Shown one piece after another: positions 34,616 to 43,361 of a DNA stretch of 64,000 nucleotides (positions are counted from its first letter, which is position 1; each line of letters begins with the position of its first letter). The notes beneath the pieces were generated by a model. It did not search any database, was not told where the DNA came from, and worked only from the letters and a program-made list of their open reading frames with translations. The translations under genes were made by a program, and so were the position numbers. The stretch comes from UBA1723 sp045642085. Lineage in GTDB: Bacteria > Bacteroidota > Bacteroidia > Bacteroidales > Paludibacteraceae. Location: positions 40,287 to 104,286 of the forward strand of contig JAZUIF010000079.1 of the NCBI GenBank assembly GCA_045642085.1. Reading direction: 5' to 3'.

Positions 34616-35949
34616 TGAAAAGAATAGTTGTTTTAGGAGCAGGAGAGAGTGGTGTTGGTTCGGCAATCTTAGCCCAGAAGCAGGGTTTTGATGTGTTTGT
34701 GTCGGACATGTCTCCAATCAAAGATAAATATGTAGCTGAACTAAACCAGTATAATATTGCTTGGGAGCAAGGACAGCATACAGAGGAGTTGATTTTGAAT
34801 GCCGACGAGGTCATCAAGAGCCCAGGTATTCCAGAGAAAGCTCCGATCATCAAGGCATTGAGAGCAAAAGGCATCAACATAATCTCAGAAATCGAATTCG
34901 CCGGACGCTATTCAAAGTCGAAGATGGTATGTATCACAGGTAGCAATGGAAAGACAACAACCACTACACTTGTTCACTACATCTTCAAGATGGCTGGTCT
35001 GGACGCGTCGCTTGCAGGAAACATCGGTTTCAGTTTGGCACGTCAGGTAGCAATCGATCCACACGACTACTACATTATCGAGCTAAGTAGTTTCCAACTA
35101 GACGGAATGTATGATTTCAAGGCAGATATAGCAATCCTGCTTAACATCACTCCTGACCATTTGGACAGATACGAGTATAAGTTCCAGAATTACGTAGATT
35201 CCAAGATGCGTATTATTCAGAACATGACAGAGAACGACACATTCATCTATTGGAATGAGGATCCTGTTGTGACAAAGGAGATTGAGAAGTATGACATCAA
35301 GGCAAAGATGATGCCATTCTCAATACAGACAATCGAAGGCATGGCAGCCTACTTGGAAAATGAACAATTAGTAATCAACTTAAAAAATAATTATATAGAT
35401 ATGGATATTAATAAACTTGCTTTGAAGGGACAGCACAACACCTACAATTCAATGGCAGCAGGAATCGCTGCAGGTGTTGAGGGTATCAAGAAAGATACTA
35501 TTCGCAAGGCGTTCAGCGAATTCAGTGGCGTCGAGCACCGTCTTGAGCCAGTAGCAAAGGTTAGAAGCGTGTTGTTCATCAACGACTCAAAGGCTACTAA
35601 CGTCAACTCATGTTGGTATGCATTGCAGTGTATGCGCACACCAGTTGTCTTGATTCTTGGAGGAAAAGACAAGGGTAACGACTACACAGAGATTGAGGAT
35701 TTGGTAAAAGAGAAGGTAAAGGCAATTGTATGTCTTGGAGTAGACAATTCAAAGCTTCACGAGTTTTTCGACGGTAAGGTTGAGAATATTGCGGATGCTG
35801 GATCTATGGAAGAGGCAGTCAACAAGTGTTTTGCATTTGCTGACAAGGGCGACACAGTGTTGCTTTCACCATGCTGCGCAAGCTTCGACTTGTTCAAGAG
35901 CTATGAGGATAGAGGACATCAGTTTAAGGAGTGTGTAAAACGTCTATAA
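34615..35949 (+). CDS. murD: UDP-MurNAc-L-alanine:D-glutamate ligase
   Basis: A 444-residue cytoplasmic Mur ligase adding D-glutamate to UDP-MurNAc-L-Ala. An N-terminal nucleotide-binding GAGESGVGSA (about 8-17), ATP site ITGSNGKTTTT (about 107-117), central ELSSFQLD and NITPDHLDR, and the C-terminal NDSKATN, LGGKDKGND and SPCCASFD blocks identify it. Start codon overlaps mraY by one base and ftsW begins one base after its stop. Confidence 0.96.
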   Translation: MKRIVVLGAGESGVGSAILAQKQGFDVFVSDMSPIKDKYVAELNQYNIAWEQGQHTEELILNADEVIKSPGIPEKAPIIKALRAKGINIISEIEFAGRYSKSKMVCITGSNGKTTTTTLVHYIFKMAGLDASLAGNIGFSLARQVAIDPHDYYIIELSSFQLDGMYDFKADIAILLNITPDHLDRYEYKFQNYVDSKMRIIQNMTENDTFIYWNEDPVVTKEIEKYDIKAKMMPFSIQTIEGMAAYLENEQLVINLKNNYIDMDINKLALKGQHNTYNSMAAGIAAGVEGIKKDTIRKAFSEFSGVEHRLEPVAKVRSVLFINDSKATNVNSCWYALQCMRTPVVLILGGKDKGNDYTEIEDLVKEKVKAIVCLGVDNSKLHEFFDGKVENIADAGSMEEAVNKCFAFADKGDTVLLSPCCASFDLFKSYEDRGHQFKECVKRL

Positions 35950-35950
35950 T

Positions 35951-37195
35951 ATGGGGGATCGCAATGCTTTTTTTAAAAAGCTGTTTCTTGGCGACCTCCT
36001 AATATGGATGGCTGTGGCATTTTTGCTTGCGGTTTCGTTCATAGAAGTCTATAGCGCGATCCAGGCAATGCCAGCAAAATATGTCAGAAATGGCGATTTT
36101 AATGGTCAGTTTTATCGACACATTTTTATGGAACTTACTGGCCTTGCGATCTCATTGTCAGTAGTTCATATCGGCGTCAAAAGACTATTTTCTTCCAAAT
36201 TGACAGGCTTACTAGCAGTAGGTGCTATAGGAGCTATTGTTATGCTTTGGCTGACACCATTTTTTGGTGCCATGATTAACGGAGCACGACGAACGATGTT
36301 TGGAGTACAGTGGTCTGAGATAGTCAAGGTGATCTATGTGATATTTCTCTCATTTTGGATTGGAAGATATTCCACTTCAAATGGACTGACTCCTACAAAA
36401 ACAGGATGGTGGGTATTAGTCATAGGTTATTTTGTTATGTTGGTTCCGATCGGATTGGAGAACTTGTCTGGACTGGTGCTTATGACGTTTGTGACATTTA
36501 GCCTGCTTATTTTAGGAGGAATGAAACTTAAGCCTTTTTTATGGATATTAGGAGGAATTTTAACTTTAGCCTTATGTGTAGGAATCCTAGGAAAATTTTT
36601 TCCTGATCAAATCAAAAACACACCATTGCATCGTGCTACCGTTTGGGTAAAACGAGTTGAGAATTCTTTCTTGGGTTCTAAATCCGAGGAGGACTCTAAA
36701 GTTCAGTTTGTGGTTAACGATGAAAACTATCAGATATCCCATGCGAAAATGGCCGTCGCTAACAGCAACGGTATTGGAAAAGGTGTTGCGGGTGGTCGAG
36801 AAAGACTACGCCTTCCACAAGCATTTTCTGATTATATTTTTGCGATAATTCTTGAAGAGTTAGGGATAATTGTTGGTGTATTAGTTATTATTTCCTATCT
36901 TTGTATCTTGTGGAGGGCTGTTGTCATTGCGTGCAAGTCGGATAGTATGGTGTATGCGATGCTGACGCTCGGTTGTGCGATGCTAATAGTCTTTCAGGCT
37001 GTGATAAATATGGCGGTAGGTGTGACTTTAGGTGATTTTGTGACTGGTCAGCCGTTGCCATTTGTCAGCAAAGGAGGAACATCGATATGGATGACAGGTG
37101 TATTGCTTGGTATAATCCTTTCGGTCAGTGTCTATGCGAAGACTTTGCAGAATAAGAAGAAAGAAAAGACTATGACAGTTGAAGTGTCTGAGTAG
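35951..37195 (+). CDS. ftsW: Septal peptidoglycan polymerase FtsW (SEDS family)
   Basis: A 414-residue membrane protein with about ten transmembrane segments. SEDS landmarks include NGARRTM with the following VQWSEIVK, the large loop after KNTPLHRATVWVKR, the SHAKMAVANSNGIGKG segment, and the late GQPLPFVSKGGTS motif. With FtsI it forms the septal glycan polymerase and transpeptidase pair. It ends in a Lys/Glu-rich tail. The 140 bases before murG contain no gene that I can recognise, the largest gap inside the mraZ-to-murC part of the operon. Confidence 0.95.
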   Translation: MGDRNAFFKKLFLGDLLIWMAVAFLLAVSFIEVYSAIQAMPAKYVRNGDFNGQFYRHIFMELTGLAISLSVVHIGVKRLFSSKLTGLLAVGAIGAIVMLWLTPFFGAMINGARRTMFGVQWSEIVKVIYVIFLSFWIGRYSTSNGLTPTKTGWWVLVIGYFVMLVPIGLENLSGLVLMTFVTFSLLILGGMKLKPFLWILGGILTLALCVGILGKFFPDQIKNTPLHRATVWVKRVENSFLGSKSEEDSKVQFVVNDENYQISHAKMAVANSNGIGKGVAGGRERLRLPQAFSDYIFAIILEELGIIVGVLVIISYLCILWRAVVIACKSDSMVYAMLTLGCAMLIVFQAVINMAVGVTLGDFVTGQPLPFVSKGGTSIWMTGVLLGIILSVSVYAKTLQNKKKEKTMTVEVSE

Positions 37196-37335
37196 TCGGA
37201 CGGTCGGATTGTCTGTTGTGGATTTTGTAATATTGTGTGTAAAGTGAGCCCGGCAGACAACTGAATTGTATATTGTGTATGTGATGTTGAGAAGACAAGC
37301 AATTGCGGCTTGTGTTACAAAAGAACTTAAAAATT

Positions 37336-38448
37336 ATGGCTGAAAACAAAAGATTCATCATCAGTGGTGGAGGTACGGGTGGTCACATATTCCCAGCTAT
37401 TTCTATTGCTAATGCGTTAAAGAAACGTTTCCCAGACGGTGAGTTCCTATTCGTTGGAGCAGAAGGCCGTATGGAGATGGAGCGTGTGCCTAAAGCAGGG
37501 TACAAGATTATCGGATTGCAGGTGAACGGATTGGTGAGAAGTATGTCGCCATCAGGAATCTTGAAGAATATCAAGGTTATTTATCGTTTTGTAAAAAGCT
37601 ATTTCAAGGCTAAATCAATAGTTAAGGAGTTTAAGCCAGATGCTGTTGTCGGTGTGGGTGGTTATGCAAGTTGCCCAACTCTATACGCTGCCAACAAACT
37701 TGGTGTCCCTACTTTCTTGCAGGAACAGAATTCTTACGCGGGTGTCGCCAATAAATTCTTGTCGAAAGGAGTGAAGAAGATATGCGTCGCTTATGATGGC
37801 ATGGATAGATTCTTCCCGGCTGACAAACTAATCATGACTGGTAATCCAGTACGTCAGGATTTTTTGAATGTTGAGAAGGGAGCTAAGGAGGCATACGATT
37901 TCTTCGGACTTGACTCTTCAAAGAAGACAATCCTTGTGATCGGTGGAAGTCTTGGAGCCCGCACTGTCAACAACAGTATCATCGCTGGTCTTGATGCTAT
38001 CAAGCAGAGTGGTGTGCAGGTGATCTGGCAGACAGGAAAATACTATTTCGAGAGTGCCAAGAAGAAAGCCGACGAGAGCAACAATCCTAACTTGGTCTGC
38101 ACGGATTTCGTGTCGCGTATGGATTATGCTTACGCTGTTGCCGACCTTGTAGTGTCGAGAGCCGGAGCAAGCTCAATCTCTGAGCTATGCTTGTTGGGTA
38201 AGCCTTCGATTTTGGTGCCTTCTCCTAACGTGGCTGAAGATCACCAGACAAAGAATGCTATGGCATTGTCTACAAAGAATGCGGCTGTGATGATCAAGGA
38301 TGTTGAGGCAGTCGAGAAACTTGTGCCTGAGGCTTTACGTTTGGTCGCTGATGAGGCGTCGCTCGCATCTATCTCTGAGCAGGCTTTGGCTTTGGCTCAG
38401 AAAGATTCGGCCGACAGAATCGCAAGTGTGATTATTGATGAGATTTAA
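37336..38448 (+). CDS. murG: UDP-GlcNAc:lipid I GlcNAc transferase
   Basis: A 370-residue peripheral membrane glycosyltransferase that converts lipid I to lipid II. The N-terminal GGGTGGHIFPA loop, GVGGYAS, QEQNSYAG, GNPVRQDF, GGSLGAR and the late SRAGASSISEL sugar-nucleotide site are all present. The frame is open 11 codons further upstream, but the ATG at 37336 gives the standard N-terminus. It is 11 bases before murC. Confidence 0.96.
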   Translation: MAENKRFIISGGGTGGHIFPAISIANALKKRFPDGEFLFVGAEGRMEMERVPKAGYKIIGLQVNGLVRSMSPSGILKNIKVIYRFVKSYFKAKSIVKEFKPDAVVGVGGYASCPTLYAANKLGVPTFLQEQNSYAGVANKFLSKGVKKICVAYDGMDRFFPADKLIMTGNPVRQDFLNVEKGAKEAYDFFGLDSSKKTILVIGGSLGARTVNNSIIAGLDAIKQSGVQVIWQTGKYYFESAKKKADESNNPNLVCTDFVSRMDYAYAVADLVVSRAGASSISELCLLGKPSILVPSPNVAEDHQTKNAMALSTKNAAVMIKDVEAVEKLVPEALRLVADEASLASISEQALALAQKDSADRIASVIIDEI

Positions 38449-38459
38449 ATTTTGGGAAA

Positions 38460-39833
38460 ATGCTGGACAAAATTAAAAATATCTACTTTTTAGGAATCGG
38501 TGGTATCGGAATGAGTGCCATTGCACGTTACTTTAATGCCAAAGGTTATTCAGTGGCTGGCTATGATAAGACAGAGACTGAACTAGCCGACAAACTTCGC
38601 AGTGAGGGTATTCAGGTGCATTTTGAGGATAACACTGTGTTCATTCCTGAGGATTTCAAGAATCCTAACTATACCTTAGTTGTGTATACTCCGGCTATTC
38701 CTGATGATCTTACTGAGTATCTTTTCTTCAAGAAGAATGGTTTCACAATCATGAAGCGTTCGCAGATTCTAGGGGAGATTACTAAGAGCCAGGAGGCTAT
38801 CTGCATCGCAGGTACTCATGGCAAGACAACAACTACAACGATGGTGGCTCACACTCTTCACCATTCATTCTTGGATTGCAATGCATTCTTGGGTGGATTG
38901 TCGAAGAATTTTGAGAGCAACCTTCATCTATCCAATAAGAGCAACTTGGTGGTTGTTGAGGCTGACGAGTTCGACCGCTCATTCTTGACGTTGGCTCCAC
39001 AGATTGCAGTCGTCACTGCTACTGATGCCGACCATCTTGATATTTACGGTACTTACGAGGAGTATTTGAAGAGCTTCGAACAGTTTGTCTCTCTTATCAA
39101 ACCAGGTGGTGCGTTGATTATGAAGGAGGGTCTGCCAATCAAACCAGTGGTTAACGAAGGCGTAAAGATCTACACATATTCTGTCGACAATGGCGATTTC
39201 CATGCAGAGAACATCAAGATCGCGAATGGAAAGATCGTTTTCGATGTCGTCTACCCATTGGGTGTCTTGAAGGGTATCGACTTGGGCGTGCCTGTCTATA
39301 TCAACATTGAGAATGCCATCGCCACTTGCGCGGTATCGCTTTTGAAAGGTTTGTCGCATGACGAGATCAGAAAAGCGATCGCAAGTTTCCAGGGTGTGCA
39401 AAGACGTTTCGACTTCCATATCAAGCAGGACAATCTTGTGTTGATTGATGATTACGCTCACCATCCAAATGAAGTGAAGGCAAGTATAGAGTCATTGCGT
39501 CGATTGTATTCCGACAAGAAACTGACGGGAGTCTTCCAACCTCATTTGTATACACGTACTCGTGATTTCGCGGATGAGTTTGCTGCTAGTCTTTCTCTTC
39601 TTGATGAGGTGTTGTTGCTAGATATTTATCCTGCAAGAGAATTGCCTATCGAGGGAGTGACAAGTCAGATCATTCTTGACAAAGTGACTGCAAAGAACAA
39701 GCGTTTGATATCCAAGGAAGAGTTGATAGACTATGTCCGTACTCATAAGATTGAAGTTTTGGCTACAATCGGAGCTGGAGATGTCAATCTTCTGCTTCCT
39801 CAGATTAAGAACATCCTTTTGTCTAAAGTATGA
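38460..39833 (+). CDS. murC: UDP-MurNAc:L-alanine ligase
   Basis: A 457-residue cytoplasmic ligase performing the first amino-acid addition to UDP-MurNAc. It shows FLGIGGIGMSAIARY at the N-terminus, ATP-binding AGTHGKTTTTTM (about 118-129), EADEFDRSFL, TDADHLDIYG, and DDYAHHPNEV. Length and motifs are canonical. It overlaps ftsQ by four bases (ATGA). Confidence 0.97.
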   Translation: MLDKIKNIYFLGIGGIGMSAIARYFNAKGYSVAGYDKTETELADKLRSEGIQVHFEDNTVFIPEDFKNPNYTLVVYTPAIPDDLTEYLFFKKNGFTIMKRSQILGEITKSQEAICIAGTHGKTTTTTMVAHTLHHSFLDCNAFLGGLSKNFESNLHLSNKSNLVVVEADEFDRSFLTLAPQIAVVTATDADHLDIYGTYEEYLKSFEQFVSLIKPGGALIMKEGLPIKPVVNEGVKIYTYSVDNGDFHAENIKIANGKIVFDVVYPLGVLKGIDLGVPVYINIENAIATCAVSLLKGLSHDEIRKAIASFQGVQRRFDFHIKQDNLVLIDDYAHHPNEVKASIESLRRLYSDKKLTGVFQPHLYTRTRDFADEFAASLSLLDEVLLLDIYPARELPIEGVTSQIILDKVTAKNKRLISKEELIDYVRTHKIEVLATIGAGDVNLLLPQIKNILLSKV

Positions 39834-40564
39834 GGAATAAGTTGCAGATAATAGGCTTTAGTATTCTGGCTTTATATGTTCTTGCGATGATTGTCTTTAT
39901 GCCAGCCACAGCAGAGAGCAAAAGCTGTATGGGTACGATGGTGAATATTGTCGACAGCGCGGATTATAAGTTTGTGAACAAACTTGATATTCTTAAGTTC
40001 ATCAATTCTGCAAACATCAATCCGAATGGGTTGAGCTATAAGAATATCAACCTTAACAAGATGGAAAAGAAGATTGCGGAGATTCCATTTGTAAAGGATG
40101 CCCAATGCTATAAAAGTGCAGGCGGTTATTTGTGTGTCGACGTCAACCAGAGAAAGCCAATATTGAGGATTAAGACTCCCACTCAGGATCTCTACTTGGA
40201 TGTGGAGGGAGGCTTGATGAACACATCTGCCGCATTTTCGGCATATGTGCCAGTATTGTTGAGCGAGAAAACTCTTAACAAAAGTTATTTGAAAAAAGAT
40301 ATTTACGAGTTTGCCAGTTATGTTTATAAAGACAAGTTCCTTAATGCTCTGGTCGAACAGATTTATATAGACTCAAACAACAATGTTGAGATTGTGCCGC
40401 GAGTAGGTTCTCAGATAGTTGTGCTTGGTACAACTGATAACTATGAAAAGAAGATGGTCCGATTGAAAAAACTTTATGAGAAAGGTTTTTCTAAAGTTGG
40501 TTGGAACAAATATAAGAAGATAGATCTTACGTACGACAATCAAGCTGTCTGTACTAGGAATTAA
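39830..40564 (+). CDS. ftsQ: FtsQ/DivIB-type division protein
   Basis: A 244-residue bitopic protein with one membrane segment (about 6-24; IIGFSILALYVLAMIVF). A POTRA-like periplasmic region follows, with MEKKIAEIPFVKDAQCY and GYLCVDVNQRKPILRI, the usual FtsQ landmarks. It belongs to the FtsQLB complex. Placement between murC and ftsA supports the name. The 53 bases to ftsA contain AAAGAACAAAG repeats. Confidence 0.88.
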   Translation: MRNKLQIIGFSILALYVLAMIVFMPATAESKSCMGTMVNIVDSADYKFVNKLDILKFINSANINPNGLSYKNINLNKMEKKIAEIPFVKDAQCYKSAGGYLCVDVNQRKPILRIKTPTQDLYLDVEGGLMNTSAAFSAYVPVLLSEKTLNKSYLKKDIYEFASYVYKDKFLNALVEQIYIDSNNNVEIVPRVGSQIVVLGTTDNYEKKMVRLKKLYEKGFSKVGWNKYKKIDLTYDNQAVCTRN

Positions 40565-40617
40565 ACAAAGAACAAAGACAAAGAACAAAGTAAATTACTA
40601 TCAAAATAATAGTGACA

Positions 40618-42003
40618 ATGGCGAATACACTACAAATGACGGACAAAATATCGGTGGTGCTTGATTTAGGAACCACTAAACTTAGAGCTGTTGCTGCAGT
40701 GCTAGACGACTACAACAAAGTGTCGAGAATTATTGCTACTGAGGAATCAGAATCTAAGGGAATCAAACATGGAAGGGTTGATAACTTCAATGATTTGGCT
40801 GGAGTATTGAATATGATGCTCAAGAAACTTTCCATGCGAATCTATAATGAGTTCAAAAAGTCTATTGGCGCAAGTTTCACCGGAACTAATGTCGAAATCA
40901 AGAGAGTGTATTTGGCACTTGGAGGAGATGGTATATTGGGTAAGGCACAGAATGAGTATTATCCTACCAACCTTAACAATGAGTACGTCGATGTAAGAGT
41001 TGTAACTAAGATCCAGGAAGATGTAAGAAAGCATGTGGAGAACGACAAAGAAGTCGTTTTGGAGCTTATCAATCAGGGATATAATATCGATGATGAAATC
41101 AGAATGGAGCCTGTCGGATGTCGTGCCTCTAATGTAGAAGGTCGTTTTTGTGTAGTGACAGCGAAGAAAGAAATTAAGGAAGATATTATAAAGACACTTT
41201 CAGAAATCAAAGTTGAATTGGCGGGTTACACACTATTGCCATTCGCATTGGGAGATGTCATGCTAACAGATGCCGACAAAGAGGTCGGTACTACATTGAT
41301 CGACTTGGGTGCTTCATCAACTTCAATCGCTATTTACCGTGATAATGTTCGCCGTCATGTTAGAGTGTTGCCGTTGGGAAGCAAATTGATCACTAAAGAT
41401 ATTAGAAATGTCTGTGGGTTGACATCCGAGACTGCAGAAAATGTAAAAATAAAACTAGGATGTGCTTATCCTGGTGGCCTTACCGAGAATATTATCGGCA
41501 CGTTTACAGGATCAACTGCTAAAATCGAGCAAATTGAACTTGCGTCTATCATTGAGGCTAGATTGGAAGAACTTATGTCTTTCCTTCTAGGTGAAATGGA
41601 TAAGGTGAATGCCTTGACTGCAACAAAGAAAATAGTACTTACTGGAGGAGGATCTCGTCTAAAGAAGATTTGTGAGAAATTCACTAATGAGTTTGGACTT
41701 GATACTGAGGTAGGAAAACTTGTAGATACATGTTACGAAAAATATATCCCTTATTTCTCAAGCTTGGAAGAATTCAAAGGAAAAGAGAAGAAGGCTGTTC
41801 GTAAGATGAATGAGTATGCCGCATGTTTGGGTGTCCTTGAATCTTGTATTCTTGAACCGTGTGTCGCTATAGGAAAGAAAGAAGAAAAGAGTGTAAAGCA
41901 AACTGAGAGAAAGAGACCGGGACTTTTCTCTTTAGTAACTAACATGTTTGGTAGCGTTGCTGAAAAAGCAGGTGATATAATAGAATCTACTGATCTCAAA
42001 TAA
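40618..42003 (+). CDS. ftsA: Cell division protein FtsA
   Basis: A 461-residue actin-like ATPase that tethers FtsZ filaments to the membrane. Features: VVLDLGTTKLRAVAA (phosphate 1), the FtsA-specific domain with INQGYNIDDE, TLIDLGASSTSIAIY (phosphate 2), IVLTGGGSRLKKI (adenosine), and a C-terminal amphipathic candidate (FSLVTNMFGSVAEKAG) for membrane binding. A GTG lies two codons upstream in frame; the ATG is preferred. FtsA must serve two different FtsZ proteins here, encoded immediately downstream. Confidence 0.94.
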   Translation: MANTLQMTDKISVVLDLGTTKLRAVAAVLDDYNKVSRIIATEESESKGIKHGRVDNFNDLAGVLNMMLKKLSMRIYNEFKKSIGASFTGTNVEIKRVYLALGGDGILGKAQNEYYPTNLNNEYVDVRVVTKIQEDVRKHVENDKEVVLELINQGYNIDDEIRMEPVGCRASNVEGRFCVVTAKKEIKEDIIKTLSEIKVELAGYTLLPFALGDVMLTDADKEVGTTLIDLGASSTSIAIYRDNVRRHVRVLPLGSKLITKDIRNVCGLTSETAENVKIKLGCAYPGGLTENIIGTFTGSTAKIEQIELASIIEARLEELMSFLLGEMDKVNALTATKKIVLTGGGSRLKKICEKFTNEFGLDTEVGKLVDTCYEKYIPYFSSLEEFKGKEKKAVRKMNEYAACLGVLESCILEPCVAIGKKEEKSVKQTERKRPGLFSLVTNMFGSVAEKAGDIIESTDLK

Positions 42004-42011
42004 TTATTGAT

Positions 42012-43361
42012 ATGGAAGATAATTTCACATTTGTTGAAGACTTTGAAGATAAGAACATTATCAAAGTGATAGGTGTTGGTGGTGGTGGTGGAAATGCCAC
42101 TAACTACATGTATGAAAACCATATCAATGGTGTAGATTTTGTAATATGTAATACCGATCGTCAGGCTTTACGTCGCAGCCCAATCCCTGAAGAATTCCAT
42201 ATCCAGCTTGGTGAGAAGGGTCTTGGCGCTGGAAATGATCCTAATATGGGTCGACTTGCAGCTGAAGATTCGATTGAGAGAATCAAAGAGATGCTTGTAG
42301 ATACAGAGATGGTATTCGTTACAGCTGCTATGGGTGGTGGTACAGGTACTGGTGCAGCTCCTGTTATTGCTCGTACAGCTAAAGAGATGGGTATCCTTAC
42401 TGTCGGCATCATCACAATCCCGTTCAAGTTTGAGGGGCGTCGTCGTCTTCTTAACGCGTTGGAGGGAATGCAAAGAATGAGAGAGTCTGTCGACGCGATT
42501 GTTGTGATCTCTACAGATAGATTCCGTGAATTGTATGGCGACCTTGGACTAAAGGCAGGATTCTCTAAAGGAGACGAGATCTTGGCTATGGCAGCCAAAG
42601 GTATTGCTGAGATTATCACTGGTGATGGTTATGTCAATGTGGATATGAACGATGTCCGTACTGTCATGACAGATTCAGGAGATGCTTTGATGGGCTTGGC
42701 TATGGCTTCAGGTCCGGATCGTGCACAGATAGCAATCAAGGAGGCTTTGAATTCACCTTTGCTTATCAACAACAGTATTGAGAACGCTAAGAATGTCTTG
42801 TTGAATATTTCATATTCTTCAGATCATGAAGTGACAATCGATGAGACTACTTATATCTGTAATTATGTACAGGATCAAATCGCAGGTCATGGAGCTAACT
42901 TGATCTGGGGTGCAACTATCAATGAAGACCTTGGTGAGAATATCAATGTCACTGTGGTTGTCACTGGTATGAATGTTGATGATGCAGACTTGGCTGGAGA
43001 TGCTCAGTTGCAGCAAACTCAAAATTATGGTATGTCTGCAGCCGCAGCTAGAACTCAGGCTGATGTAAGAACGAATATCTATTTAGGAGGAAATCATGTC
43101 ACTTCTCAGAATAATAATTCTGGATTCAACATGAGTGCAGCGGAAATTGATAAGATTTATGCTGGACATTCGGCTCCTAAGCCACAGCCTGAACCAGTGC
43201 CACAGCCAGAGCCAGAACCGGTGTATGTTGCTCCGGAACCAGAACCAATTCCAGAACCAGAGCCAGAACCGGAACCAATTCCAGAACCTGTGGTTGAACC
43301 AACTCCAAGGCTTCAATCTAGAGAATTAGATATAAATTCAATTGACGACGACGATGATTGA
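42012..43361 (+). CDS. ftsZ: Cell division GTPase FtsZ, first paralogue
   Basis: A 449-residue tubulin-like GTPase. Conserved IKVIGVGGGGGNA, CNTDRQAL, GLGAGNDP, the tubulin signature GGGTGTG (108-114) and the catalytic T7 loop NVDMND (209-214, both Asp present) indicate an active polymerising GTPase. Beyond about residue 320 it has a variable region, then a Pro-Glu-rich repeat linker (about 395-432; units of PEPEP) and an acidic end SIDDDDD. It does not have the NSYL-type C-terminal tail seen in the second copy, which would normally bind FtsA. It overlaps the second ftsZ by eight bases, so the two are co-translated. Confidence 0.95.
   Translation: MEDNFTFVEDFEDKNIIKVIGVGGGGGNATNYMYENHINGVDFVICNTDRQALRRSPIPEEFHIQLGEKGLGAGNDPNMGRLAAEDSIERIKEMLVDTEMVFVTAAMGGGTGTGAAPVIARTAKEMGILTVGIITIPFKFEGRRRLLNALEGMQRMRESVDAIVVISTDRFRELYGDLGLKAGFSKGDEILAMAAKGIAEIITGDGYVNVDMNDVRTVMTDSGDALMGLAMASGPDRAQIAIKEALNSPLLINNSIENAKNVLLNISYSSDHEVTIDETTYICNYVQDQIAGHGANLIWGATINEDLGENINVTVVVTGMNVDDADLAGDAQLQQTQNYGMSAAAARTQADVRTNIYLGGNHVTSQNNNSGFNMSAAEIDKIYAGHSAPKPQPEPVPQPEPEPVYVAPEPEPIPEPEPEPEPIPEPVVEPTPRLQSRELDINSIDDDDD

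Noticed and set aside
42161..42619. Minus-strand 152-codon frame in ftsZ
   Set aside because: Shadow of the FtsZ GTPase domain; low complexity Ser/Pro/Ile composition.
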